Part shown: positions 35,557 to 50,766 of the stretch, in pieces
How positions within the stretch are numbered: position 1 is the first letter of the stretch
How the letters are laid out: each line of letters begins with the position of its first letter
Source of the DNA: Zingiber officinale
Taxonomy: Eukaryota > Streptophyta > Magnoliopsida > Zingiberales > Zingiberaceae
Length of the DNA: 64,000 nt
NCBI RefSeq assembly: GCF_018446385.1
Contig: NC_055991.1
Coordinates: forward strand, 115,487,794-115,551,793
Direction: 5' to 3'
Notes under the pieces: model-generated
The model's database searches: none
Told to the model about the DNA's origin: nothing
What the model saw: only the letters and a program-made list of their open reading frames with translations
Position numbers and translations under genes: made by a program

Positions 35557-37461
35557 TATTGGACCCGTAGTTGTTTTGGTGTAATCAGCTAAGTTAGGTT
35601 AGGTCCTGCTTGGTTTTAATCCCTGTGTCTAAGTGTGCAAGGGCTTAGAGCACAGGAAGTCGAACGGAATACGCGGCTAACGAGAAAGACGGCACGGGAG
35701 AGAGTCGACGGGTTCAGTGCGTCCTAGAGACGAGATGCTGCGGAAGAGTACACCGGTGGACGAGAAGAACGTGCGCGACATTTGAAGGACGAGATGCTGG
35801 AGCGGAAGCCTGCTAGAGGAAAAGGTCGAAAATTAGATTCATGTGAGGCCTATTTCGGTTGACCGCAATCACCCAGACGATTGGAGCAGCAGGAGAGCGA
35901 AAGGAGCTGAGCAAACTTGCTGGAGGCGCCCTCAATAGAGGCTGAAGGTGCCTCTAAGGCGCCCCCATACACCTCCGCCTGCTTCAGGCAGAGGGCACCC
36001 TCCATAAGCATGGAGGGCGTCCTCCATAAGCAAGGGAGGCGCCCTCCATGCGTCCTCCATGCCTATCGAGGGCGCCCTCGACCTTGCCAAACTAGCCCTT
36101 TCATGAAAGATGTTATACAAGTCATGCCAGTGGCGGATCTAGTATAGGACTAGGGGCCACGCCCCAAGGTGAGGGAAAAGTTTGGGCTATCTCTCGCCCG
36201 ACCGGCTGATCATGATATAATTCGTCAAAACGAATGCGGAACGCCTGGAATGGCATGAGCCGTGTCAAATTTCTTGTATATGACGTTCTAGACCTCACGA
36301 CAGCATCTTGTCCGGCGGAAGATCACGGCGGCGGCAGTAACTTTTCCAGCGATATATCATGGCGAAGAGGCAGTGGGGGTGGGGAGATGAAAAGCTGAGA
36401 AGGAACTAAGGAAGGAAGTGGTTTGGACTTTGGTGGCAATGACCAAGACGTGCGAAAAGGGAAGACGACGTAAGAAAAAAAACATAGGGTAATTAATTGG
36501 GAGTTCATTAGTTTAGGTTAGATTTGGATTAATTCTCAATTTAAATAACTTAATTAAATTTTAACATAAATTATCTTCTAAAATATTATAGAAAATCTAT
36601 TTTAAATTATAAAAATTCCTAAATAAATTTTATATATTTAAATTTATTTATTCTGCAAGTCCTTAACTAATTATTATTATTATTAATTATTTAATTATTT
36701 AATTCATTCTAATAAAAAATTTATACAATAAATTTTATTTATTTATTTTATAAATTCGTGTTGTGATCGTTCCATGAAACAATATTGAAATTGGAACGAT
36801 AGAGTTTGAGATGACACCAAGATTGTTCTTGCAAACCATGGATCACGCTCTGTGATGACATTTTCATGGAGCAAATCATCGTACAGTTAGGAGATGCATC
36901 AACCCGGGCCCCAACCCTAAAACCCCCAAGGTGAAGAAAGAGTTTAGGCTGCCGGTCGCTGACCATCCAATCACGCTGGCCTATGATGATGCTTTCGAGC
37001 AAGTCATCACATAGCCAGGAGACGTATTAATTCGGCCCCCTCAAACCTAAAATCCTGGATCCGCCCCTGGCCACGCTGGAGGCGCCTTCCAAGTTCTTTG
37101 GAGGCGCTCTCAAGTTTCGGATGAGATTTCTCAGGGGCTATAAAAAGACCCTTGGACCTAAAAAATCAACAACAACTGCTGTAATAAATTTTCTAATCTT
37201 TTCTGAGTTTTTCAAAGATTGTAAGAGGCTTCTCCGTCTACACGAAGAAGATATTTCTAGTGGAGCTTTGCAACCGTCATGGATTAACAACCGCCTAGGT
37301 TGTAACCAAGTTAAACCTATTAGCCTCTTATAACTGTGTTAGTTGTTCATTTTTAGCTTATAATTATTATGATAGTGCTACTAATCTTAGTTAGAAAAAC
37401 AGAGAAAGTTTTTTTTTCTTTTACAGATGTTGCACCCTCTTACCGACCCGCTGCGCCAACA
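35557..37461 (+). repeat. 5' LTR of the second gag-only element (interrupted)
   Basis: The LTR is split by a hAT-like element at 36128-37069; without it, about 963 bp. It contains GGCGCC palindromes (35925-36085) and a CTATAAAAAG box near 37139. The 3' LTR at 40952-41848 shows the uninterrupted version, with the pre-insertion text GCGCCATGTTAGAGGC near 41451. Confidence 0.85.
36128..37069. mobile_element. hAT-like non-autonomous DNA transposon inserted in the LTR
   Basis: Terminal inverted repeats are CAGTGGCGGATCTAG (start 36128) and CTGGATCCGCCCCTG (end 37069). Flanking octamers GTCATGCC and GCCACGCT, offset by one base from the strict ends, match at five of eight positions and differ only by C/T transitions, as expected for an aged 8-bp duplication. 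The element carries an internal duplicated block (about 36840-36925 and 36975-37055). It encodes no transposase. Confidence 0.75.
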
Positions 37462-37463
37462 AG

Positions 37464-37475
37464 TGGTATCAGAGT
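37464..37475 (+). other. Primer-binding site of the second gag-only element
   Basis: TGGTATCAGAGT, two bases after the LTR end CCAACA, matches the plant initiator-methionine tRNA priming site. Confidence 0.85.
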
Positions 37476-37971
37476 CCAACCGTCTCAAAAGAACTAACCG
37501 TCGACTAAAGCATTAAGATCAAGACGATGGTCGGTACAAGCATTCACTCACCAAAGTTCGAGGGAGACTTTGCACAATGGAAACGCCGGATGGAGGTATT
37601 CTTCAAAATAGATTTTGAAATTCTATTAATAATGAAATATGATTTTATAATTCCAAAATACAAAGAAGAATATCAGTGGACGAAGAAGGAATAAGCCGAC
37701 TTCATGGTGAACGGTAAAGCAAAATTCCATTTGCTTAACATTCTTCCACCCTAGGAGGTCAATCGAATCGGCAGCTACAACTCCGCCAAAGATATCTTGG
37801 AGAAGTTTCTGTTGGTGCAATATTCCCTAGGTCAAGGTTGACCTGTTTGACTGGGCTTGAAGTGAGTCAAGCTCGAGTCTTGATGATTTGGTTTAGATAT
37901 TTGACAATACTTGTAGACAACACATGAACATTGCAGGTGCAATTGTTCATGTGGGGAGATTGTGAAGGAGA

Positions 37972-38442
37972 GTCAAGTAGGTCAAGGTTGATTGGATACT
38001 TGACTGAAAATCCTAGTGAGTGAAGTTAGGTGAAAGTCCTGGTGAGTGAAGCCAGGCAGAAGGAAACCCTAGTGAGTGAAGCTAGGTGAAAGTCCTGGTG
38101 AGTGAAGTCAGGCAGATGAGCAGACCTAGTGAGTGAAGCTAGGCAGAAGGGAAATCCTGGTGAGTGAAGCCAGGTGAAAGTCCTAGTGAGTGAAGCTAGG
38201 CAGAAGGGAAGTCCTGGTGAGTGAAGCCAGGCACGGTGAAATCCAGATGGGTCAAGGTTGACCAGACATCTAGTGAAAGTCCAAGTAGGTTAAAGGGATT
38301 GACCGGATACTTGGTAAGAGGAGAAAAGTCCAAGTGGGTCAAAGGGATTGACCAGACACTTGGTGAGAGAGTCCTAGCTGGTCAAGGGTGACCGGATGCT
38401 AGGTTTTATGTACCAACAAGTCATGGTTGACTGAATGTTGGT
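37972..38442 (+). repeat. Array of hairpins with compensatory base changes
   Basis: Eight 19-nt units at 38012-38231 alternate between CCTAG-TGAGTGAAG-CTAGG and CCTGG-TGAGTGAAG-CCAGG: a five-pair stem with one covarying pair and a constant nine-base loop (units 1 and 4 have G-T wobbles). Six larger hairpins surround them (37972-38004, 38243-38273, 38281-38314, 38330-38363, 38373-38403, 38412-38442). Each has a different outer stem, such as CCAAGTA/TACTTGG, CCAAGTG/CACTTGG, CCTAGC/GCTAGG and ACCAACA/TGTTGGT, around an inner GGTCAA/TTGACC-like pair. Confidence 0.88.
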
Positions 38443-38469
38443 TTAGGGGGCTTTGGACTTGCTTTTGGG

Positions 38470-38830
38470 CAAAAACCAAGATCTGGATTGATCAGCTGAT
38501 TGATCCAGCAGATCTGGATCGATCAGCCGATCGATCCAGTAGATCTGGATCGATCAGTCGATCGATTGGATCATGCCCAATCGATCGGGTGAGTCCCCAC
38601 GAATAGAACCCCTTTGGATCGATCCGTGGATCGATCCAGAGGTCCCAATCAATCAGTGGATCGATTGGGAGCTGCTGTTTGTGCGCGATAAGCCCTGGAT
38701 CGATCAGCCGATCGATCCAGGCTATTCTAGAGAGCATAGAGGCACTCTGGATCGATCAGTTGATCGATCCAAAGCCTCCCCGATCGATTGGGAGCAATCC
38801 AATCGATCGGGATCCGACCGTTGGCGTCGG
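38470..38830 (+). repeat. GATCGATC palindrome array in the solo LTR
   Basis: Eight or so inverted repeats of the type GGATCGATC-AGCC-GATCGATCC lie in 360 bp, some reduced to CAATCGATCGG-like cores. Open frames on both strands here (38492-38980) are repeat read-through with Ile-Asp-Arg-rich nonsense and are not genes. Confidence 0.88.
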
Positions 38831-40951
38831 AGCGTTTCCTTCAGCAGTGCTTACACGATTCATCTCCGATCTTCACCAGCGACTCCACAGCTCTCTCTGA
38901 AGTTCAGATCGCCAGTTCTTGAAGATTCTTGGAGGTTCTTCCAAGTCAAGAGGCGGATCAAAAGCAAGAAGAGAAGTTAGGGTTAGGGTTTATTGTAAGC
39001 TTTTGCTTGTATTTCATATCCTTTCCTTTCTTCTTGTATTGAGAGTTTGTAAAGGCTTCTCCGACTTCGGTAGTTACCGTAGAGGAGTGTGTTTCATAGT
39101 GAATGGTGCGTGAGTGTGTGAATCATTGGATTAGTCACCTCTTGTGAGGTGGATACCAAGTAAAATCCATTTGTTAGCGTTGTATTTTGTTTCTTGTACA
39201 TTTTCGCTGCACATCTTTGAAGAAACAAGCAACGCCAACCACGGAGCACGCGACAAGCTATTCACCCCCCTCTAGCTACTTTTCGGTCCCAACAATTTCT
39301 GGAACTTCACGAAGGCACCTCGGAAGCAAAGTTAGCAAGACAAGATATACTCCGAACCCAACTAACAAACCTGAAGATGAACAATGGAGAAAAGGTAGCG
39401 CAACTCCAAGCACGAATCAAGGAACTGATTACTCAGTTAAACAATCTTGGAGAGATTCAATCTGGTATACGTTCAACGCCTTCCCAAGAACTTCAGAATG
39501 AGCGTCCTTAATTGATGTATACTACATCTCTAAGGATCTTGAGGTAAGTATGCTAGAAAATTTGTTTTCCACTTTTAAACTTCACGAATCTCGAATTGTA
39601 GATCCTAAAGAAATAGAAAGACAAATCTCAATGTTGCCCTAAAAGCAAAGACGGAAGATCAAGACTCCGAAGCATCCATCGATGAAGTCGAAGCAGCTCT
39701 TCTGGTAAGAAAGTTTAATAAATTTATTAAATCTAATAAATTTAAATCACAGACGAGAAAGCATCTTCGAAATAGAAGGATCGTCTGATGCTACAATTAC
39801 AATAAAGAAAGGCACATCAAAGATGACTACTCGAAACTGAAGAACAAAGACAAGGAAAAGAATAAGAAGCCAACTCGACCCAAACATAATCTCAAAGTCA
39901 CGTGGAATGAGTCATTATCCTTAGAATATGAAATTGAAGCATACGTCGGACTAGCACTAACGGCAGTCCATCAAGAAGAAGATGAGACCAGCTTAGAGAT
40001 GAGCATAGATGAAAGAGAGGATCATCCGAAGAAAGCAGCGATGCAAGGGGAACATCAGAACTTAAGATAAGTGAGGTATGTGCTCTTTCACCCGAGCATT
40101 CTTTTCAGTTCATTAAAGTATTTTTAAAAGATTTAGTAAAATTGAAAAAAGAGAACGTTGATTTAAAAAGACAAAATCACAAAATGATAATTTAAAAATT
40201 CAAATCAAAAGCTTAATGACCATGCATGCTTGAAATTGAACAGTTGTCAAAAATCAAAGTATGGAAAGTATAGTAGATTAAATTGGTATATTAGACATCA
40301 CCAAGGTTAACTTAGAAGAATTCCCAGAAGATATATACCCCCAAATTTTTAATTAACCCAGTAGGAAGGAACTTATATTGGGTTCCAAAGTCTTACTTAT
40401 ATTAAACATTTTTTTTAGATTTAAGGCTTCAAAAAAATTAAATGTTTAAATTCTTTAAAAGGCTTTGTCTAGAAGTGGTTGATGATCTAATAACCAAGAA
40501 GGCCTAGTGTCTGACCACAGCCTGGAACCCGATTATTGAATTGAATATTTAATTGACAAACTGATAAACTTGTGAAATTAATTAAGATAATGCTTTCCAT
40601 GTTTGTCAATTATTTGAAAACTTCATAACTTAGAAATTATTTTAAATTTCTTTTATTTGTTTGATTTCCTTAAAAAAAATCTATTTTTTTTATCCTCTTT
40701 TTAATGTGATCAAAGGGGGAGGAATATGTATAAGTTTAGGGGGAGTAGGGAGAGTTAGAATTTTATCAAAATTTTAAATTTTTACTAACTCTATTTTATA
40801 AGTCTTAATTTTGATAAATCAATTTATTTCATACTTAGTTTCTTTATTACAAACTTCATACTTAAAATGTTTTATTTGCAAATTCTTTTATAACTAGTTT
40901 GTTGTTACTCTAGCTTGAACTTGGTTTGATGCATATCAAAAAGAGGGAGAT

Positions 40952-41848
40952 TGTTGAACCTCGTGATTATTTTGATGTGATCAACCAAGTTAGGTTAGGT
41001 CTTTTTTTGGTTTTGATCCCTGTGTCTAATTGTGCAGAATCTTAAGAGCACAGGAAGTCGAGCGGAAGATGCGGCTAATGAGAAGGACGACATGGGAGAG
41101 AGCTGACAGACTTGGTTTGTCCAAGGGATGAGATGCTATGGAAGAGTACACCAGTGGACGAGAAGAACGTGCGTGACGTTCAAGAGATGAGAAGCTGGAG
41201 CGGAAGCCTGCTCGAGGAGAAGACCAGAAATTGAGTTCGGGTGAACCCTATTTCGGTTGGCTGCAACCATCCAAGCGATCGGAGCAGCAGGAGAGCGAAA
41301 GGAGCTGAGCAAACCTGTTGGAGGTGCCCTCAACAGAGGTTGAAGGCGCCTCCGAGGCGCCCTATACGCCTCTGCCTGCTTCAGGCGGAGGGCGCTCTTA
41401 AGCAAGGGAGGCGCCCTCCATGCGGTTGTAGTGGATAAAGCTTTATCCACTGCGCCATGTTAGAGGCACCTTCCAAGTCCTTTGGAGGTGCCCTCAAACT
41501 TCGGATGAGATTTCTCAAGGGCTATAAAAAGACCCCTGGACCTAGCAAATCAACAACAACTGTTATAATCAATTTCCTAGTCTTTTCTGAACTTTTCAAA
41601 GATTGTAAGAGGCTTTTCCGCCTACACGAAAGAGATATTTCTAGTGGAGCTTTACAACCGCCTTGGATTAACCATCACCTAGGTTGTAACCAAGTTAAAC
41701 CTGTTAGCCTCTTCTAACTGTGTTAGTTGCTCATTTTTTAGCTTATAATTATTGTGATAGTGTTACTAATCTTAATTGAAAAAATAGAGAAAGGTTTATT
41801 TTTCTTTTATAAACGCAACACCCTCTTATCGGCCCCGCTGCACCAACA
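40952..41848 (+). repeat. 3' LTR of the second gag-only element (897 bp)
   Basis: It starts TGTTGAACC after AAAAGAGGGAGAT and ends GCACCAACA. It includes GGCGCC palindromes (about 41330-41425), an inverted repeat GTGGATAAAGCTTTATCCAC at 41430-41449 and a CTATAAAAAG box near 41522. Confidence 0.9.
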
Positions 41849-42995
41849 TTAGGCCCCTTCAACTAAATAGTGCTCCCAATTCAACAAACAATACAATGCA
41901 TAATAAACAACAAACAATGGAGTCCAGATATTCTAGTGCATAATTTCTTATTCTTTTGTAATTTATCCTACCGATTATAATCTGACTAAAATTTATTATG
42001 ATTTTCCTCAAATTCATTTTCCCACTTAGATTATATTTTTGAATCGAACTAAGTGGTCGAAGGCTACTGACGGTGGGGGAGGGGGCCACCCCCCGCTCGG
42101 TACCATACAGTCTATCTACCATCGATGGCCTCCGATTGTCTGACTCGACCTAAAATTATAATTTGGGTAGGAAGGTGAATCTAAGAAAGATCATATCAAA
42201 TTTCCGATCGTAATTCGACGTATAAATTATATAAAAATTTAAAAAAAAATAGAAATTATTGACCTAAAGGATCTAAGTTATTAGATCAACACAGATAATT
42301 TTCAACAACAAACTCAAGATACACCGTGAATATTCGACAACGATAATGGACTATGGAAAAAGGAAGATCAATAGAAGGAGAGTATAGTATATAAACATGG
42401 CATAAGCGACAAGATAATAGAAACTTTTGCCCTAGTTGAACCGAAAGTCAAACTATTGACTTTGACCATTAAAATTTTGAATACACAAGTTCTTCACCCC
42501 ACTCAGATTCAGAAAATTTACCGTCAGAATTTATTCTTCTTTAATTTAGAATTTGGCTAAAAGTTATGCAATTGCTCGTATGAACTAGAGCGGTCAACGG
42601 ATCAACTAAGGACCGGACAGATCGACCCGTGGGGAATAGGACAGGCTGGATCGATCCTCCATCGCATTGAAAAATCCCTAATTAAATATAATTTAAAATA
42701 AATTACACGTATTAATTCACCGGCCTATTAATTATATATATATATATATTCTGTATTTTATTTTGAAAAAATTTTATCAATCAAATCTATATTTAATAAT
42801 TTTTTATTATTTTAAAATTATAAGCCTACCCACGGTCGAGGGCCAATGCGGATTAGCTGACGGGTTAATAAAATTTTAATTCAACCAGTTAATATAAACT
42901 CTAACCTAATCCAAATTGACAGCTTTAATATAAACTCTCAAACTACTTGCCACAGAGACGTAGAGCCGCCATTCAAGTTTCACGAGCCGCCATTA
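41849..42995. other. Intergenic region upstream of HSL3
   Basis: No recognised gene. It contains a G/C-run palindromic stretch near 42074-42100 (GGTGGGGGAGGGGGCCACCC), a (TA)n run near 42735, and AT-rich DNA. The HSL3 promoter and 5' UTR must lie at its right end; no TATA box could be assigned with confidence. Confidence 0.5.
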
Positions 42996-45900
42996 ATGGC
43001 GGCCGAGAACAGTGGCATCGCCGGTCTCCTCTTCCTCTTCTATCTCTTGGCCTCCCAAGTCTCGTCTCAAGCACCATCAATCCGCGAACAGAAGCAAATC
43101 CTGCTCCAGATCAAGCGCGATTGGGGCGACGAGCCGGCTCTGGCTTCTTGGAATGACACCACCTCCTCCTCCCACTGCGCGTGGCCGGGCGTGGGCTGCG
43201 CCGCCGGCGGCGCCGTCGTCAACCTCAGCCTCTCTGGCTTTACAGGGCCGAAGATCTCCCGTCCCATTCCCGCTTCGGCCCTCTGCCGCCTTCCCAACAT
43301 CACCCTCCTCGACCTCAGCTTCAACGACATCCCCGGCGGCTTCCCCACCGGCCTCTTCCTCTGCTCCGGCCTCCGCTACCTCGACCTTTCCCAGAACCGC
43401 TTCGTCGGCGCCCTCCCTTCCGACGTCGACCGCCTCTCGCACCGCCTCACCCACCTCGACCTCTCTTCCAACAACTTCTCCGGCGGCGTCCCGGAGGCCA
43501 TCGGCCGCTTGCCGGCAATGCAAGAGCTGCTGCTCAATAGTAATCTGTTCGACGGGAGCTTTCCTCAGGCGATCGGGAACCTCTCAGAGCTACGACTGCT
43601 CACGCTCGCCTACAACCCCTTCTCGCCAGCGAGGATTCCGCCGGAGTTTGGCAATTTGACTAAGCTACAGGTTTTGGTGATGACGGACATGAATCTCCAA
43701 GGAGAGATACCGGAGTCATTTGGGAAGCTGATGGAATTGGTTCACTTGGATTTGGCATATAACGAACTCACCGGAGCAATCCCCGCCGGGATTTGGAGCC
43801 TCCCAAAATTACAACTTTTGTATTTATACAACAACAATTTATCCAGCTCCATCGTAATCGAAGGGGAAATTAGAGCTCTGGACTTGGAGAAGTTGGATGT
43901 TTCAGGAAACCAGCTCAATGGATCGATACCAGAGGAGTTCGGCAAGCTACAGAGCCTCTCTATTCTCCACATGAGCTTCAACCAGTTCACCGGCGATATT
44001 CCTGCCAGCATCGGCCGGCTTCCGTCCTTGACCGATCTCCGGTTATTCAACAACATCTTAACCGGCGCCATGCCGCTGGAGTTGGGCAAACATTCGCCGC
44101 TATGGAATGTGGAGGTGAACAACAACATGCTCTCCGGCGAACTCCCTGATGGGCTGTGCGATGGCGGTGGGTTTACTTCCATCGTCGTGTTCAATAACAA
44201 CTTAACGGGAAGGATTCCGGCGACGCTCGGGGAGTGCTCGACACTCGACAACTTCCAGATTTACAACAATCAGTTCTCCGGCGAGGTGCCGGAGGGGATT
44301 TGGTTAGCAGAGAGCATGACCACGATGATGATGAGCGATAACGCCCTATCCGGTCAGCTTCCAGAGAGACTTCCCCTGTTTCTAAGTCGGCTGGAAATTA
44401 GGAACAATAAATTCACTGGGAGAATCCCGTCCATCGCCGGAAATTTATCAGTGTTCTCAGCGAGCAACAATATGTTCTCCGGCGATCTTCCATCGAGCTT
44501 GGCTGGTCTCTCGAGGCTCCAATCCATTGATCTGGGAGGAAATATGATAACAGGAAGAATTCCCGAGAATCTCTCGTTGCTGGCATCGCTTTTTCTGCTC
44601 AATCTAAGCAACAATCGATTGGCCGGTGAAATTCCGGCGTCGATTGGCTCGCTGCCAGTTCTGAACTCCCTCGATCTGTCGCAAAACGATCTTACTGGCG
44701 AGATTCCGCAGGAGATGGGCAACCTCAACCTCAACTACCTGAACCTTTCCTCCAATAAACTCTCCGGTGAGGTCCCGGCGAGGCTACAAAGCTCAGCCTA
44801 CGACAAGAGCTTCCTCTCCAATCCCGGCCTCTGCGCGTCCAACTCTCGCATCGACGTCGCCGCTTGCTCCTCCGCCTCGAGAGGCAGCTCTGGAGGGCTC
44901 TCACGCGGCCTCCTCGCCCTCTTCATCGTCGTAGGCGCGCTTGCGCTTCTTATGGCCTTCTCCGTTTTCCTTCACTGGGACTTAAAGAAGAGACGAGGCG
45001 ACGGTGACACGTGGAAACTGATCTCATTCCATTCGTTGGATTTCAGGGAATCCAACATCCGCAGCGGCATCAACGAGGAGAATCTAATCGGCAGCGGCGG
45101 CGCCGGGAAGGTGTACAAAATCACCGTCGGCCACCGCACCGACGAAATCGTGGCCGTCAAAAAGATTCGGAGCGGAAAGAAGCTTGACGCTGCGCTCGAG
45201 AAGCAATTCGAATCGGAAGTCCAAATCCTGGGCTCGATCCGTCACAAGAACATCGTCAAGCTGCTCTGCTGCATCTCCGGCGAGGATTCCAAGCTGCTGG
45301 TCTACGAGTACATGGAGAACGGGAGCCTCGACCGGTGGCTTCACAGGAAGCCGTCGTCTCCGGCGGCGGGAGGGGGGCTCGACTGGCCGACTCGGTTGGA
45401 GATCGCCATCGGGGCGGCGAGAGGACTGTGCTACATGCACCACGACTGCTCGCCGCCGATCATCCACCGAGACGTCAAGTCGAGCAACATCCTACTGGAC
45501 TCGGAGTTCAACGCTCGCGTCGCGGACTTCGGGCTGGCGAGGATGATGGCGAAGGCCGGCGAACAGGGCCTAGTCTCCGCCATTGCCGGCACCTTCGGCT
45601 ACATGGCTCCAGGCAATTCCAAGGCTTTAGATCTCAACTTTCCTCATTTGCCTAAATCCTTTTTCTTCTGATCGGCATTTGCTTCTTCGAGCAGAGTGTG
45701 GGCATTCCAGCAGAATAGACGAGAAGGTGGACATATACAGCTTCGGCGTCATCCTTCTCGAGCTGACCACCGGAAGGGAAGCTCAGGACGGCGGCGGCGA
45801 CGAGCAATGCAACCTGGCAGAGTGGGCTTGGCGGCGACTCCTGCGAGGAGACTGCCTTCGCGACGCGTTAGATCCTCGAATCAAGGAGTCGCCTTCCGTC

Positions 45901-46110
45901 GAAGACATGACCATGGTGCTCCAGCTGGGCATCATGTGCACCACCAGACTGCCTTCGCGACGGCCTTCCATGAATGAGGTGCTGCACTTCTTGCTCCAGT
46001 GCTACCGGCCGACGGCCGGCGTCAAGTATGATCCTTGTGCGGAGCAGGATGCGGCCGCGCCTCTCCTATCCGATGGCAGCGCCGACGCCAACTTGGCGAG
46101 CAATGTCTGA
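42996..46110 (+). CDS. HSL3: LRR receptor-like kinase, HSL3 (HAESA-LIKE 3) type
   Basis: Two exons, 42996-45612 and 45695-46110, give 1010 residues. A hydrophobic signal peptide (1-26) is followed by an N-terminal LRR cap with paired cysteines, about 20 leucine-rich repeats, a membrane helix (about 636-660) and a Ser/Thr kinase domain. The P-loop GSGGAGKV is near residue 696, the VAVKK lysine near 721, HRD near 822 and DFG near 843, so it looks catalytically complete and of RD type. Similarity to Arabidopsis At5g25930 runs the full length, including GLCYMHHDCSPPIIHRDVKS and the LPSRRPSM tail. HSL3 perceives CTNIP/SCREW peptides; that ligand here is inference. The 82-bp intron splits the APE motif codon and starts with GC, not GT; reading through it would stop at 45671. 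Exon 1 is strongly GC-rich, a monocot-like trait. A paralogous HSL receptor is the main alternative. Confidence 0.88.
45613..45694 (+). other. GC-AG intron of HSL3
   Basis: The donor is CCAG|GCAATT and the acceptor CGAGCAG|AGTGTG. The segment contains no GT dinucleotide, so no canonical donor is available. The removal restores the kinase reading (A-P-E-C-G-H) in frame. Confidence 0.85.
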
Positions 46111-46576
46111 GACGACAATTGAGGAGAAACAACACAAAAATGAAAATAAATGATTTTTTTTCCTGTTCTACAAAACTACTAAATTTTCAAAATATGATCA
46201 AGAATAATGAACACAGATCATATTGAACTGAAGTATGTAAAACACGCCAACAATAGAATCAGATGTAACAACAAATTCAGCATCATATACATGAGACGAT
46301 CAAATCTGACATACAATAACGAAACAATCGATCGCCCTTCTTCATTTCCGATCCACCTCAAATGCCTGCTAAGGAACCTACTGCTGGTCATCCATGAACA
46401 AAGAATCAACCTCCAAATTGAATCTCTCGTATATTCATTGCGAGTGCAAAAAAGAATAGCAAGCATAAAGTATATGGATCTTGTATCTTTGGTACCATGC
46501 CTATTCACAAAATTATCTTAATAGAAGAATGATATCAGTTGGACATATGCCGAATCTATATCGAGTTATCAATGAA
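46111..46576. other. Short convergent intergenic region between HSL3 and UGE
   Basis: 466 bp separate two stop codons that face each other, so both 3' UTRs and poly(A) signals must fit here and may overlap. AT-rich; the overlapping frames at 46207-46521 on both strands have no recognised motif. Confidence 0.6.

Positions 46577-50766
<4,190 letters not shown>

Larger units (their letters stand above)
37810..39294 (+). mobile_element. Solo LTR inserted in the gag (1485 bp)
   Basis: It starts TGTTGGTGCAA and ends GGTCCCAACA. Flanking pentamers are GTTTC (37805-37809) and ATTTC (39295-39299), a 5-bp target duplication with one transition. The gag reads across the removed segment, which confirms the boundaries. 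Only one LTR is present, so it probably arose by LTR-LTR recombination. It carries two hairpin arrays (37972-38442 and 38470-38830). Confidence 0.88.
37525..40380 (+). pseudogene. Degenerate gag split by a solo LTR
   Basis: The first part starts at ATG 37525 and runs, with in-frame stops (for example TAA near 37691 and TAG near 37753), to the EKFL-like text at 37800-37810. After the solo LTR it resumes at 39295 with ELHEGTSEAKL-like text and continues through a region matching the FTSHI2-intron copy. The zinc knuckle (about 39790-39835) has lost two cysteines (tyrosines in their place). The C-terminal segment with NPVGRNLYW-like text at about 40353-40390 is followed by AT-rich spacer, without pol. 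Confidence 0.8.
35557..41848 (+). mobile_element. Second gag-only LTR retrotransposon, disrupted by two later insertions
   Basis: The 5' LTR is 35557-37461 (with a 0.94-kb insertion) and the 3' LTR 40952-41848, both ending CCAACA. The 5' LTR start has decayed (TATTGG for TGTTGA). The primer-binding site TGGTATCAGAGT is at 37464, and an AAAAGAGGGAGA purine tract precedes the 3' LTR. The interior has only a broken gag, matching the copy in FTSHI2, and no pol. Flanking pentamers (ATAAG and TTAGG) match at only three of five bases, so the target duplication is eroded. A solo LTR sits in the gag at 37810-39294. Confidence 0.88.

Noticed and set aside
38492-38980. Overlapping frames of 81 and 135 codons rich in Ile-Asp-Arg
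   Set aside because: Direct translation of GATCGATC palindromes in the solo LTR on both strands.
42040-42110. G-quadruplex or regulatory G-rich element upstream of HSL3
   Set aside because: There is a G5-A-G5 run followed by a C-run, but it is about 0.9 kb from the start codon and nothing ties it to regulation.
43012-43659. 215-codon frame and several others over HSL3 on both strands
   Set aside because: Shadows of the GC-rich HSL3 exon in other frames; proline/serine-rich nonsense with no conservation expected.
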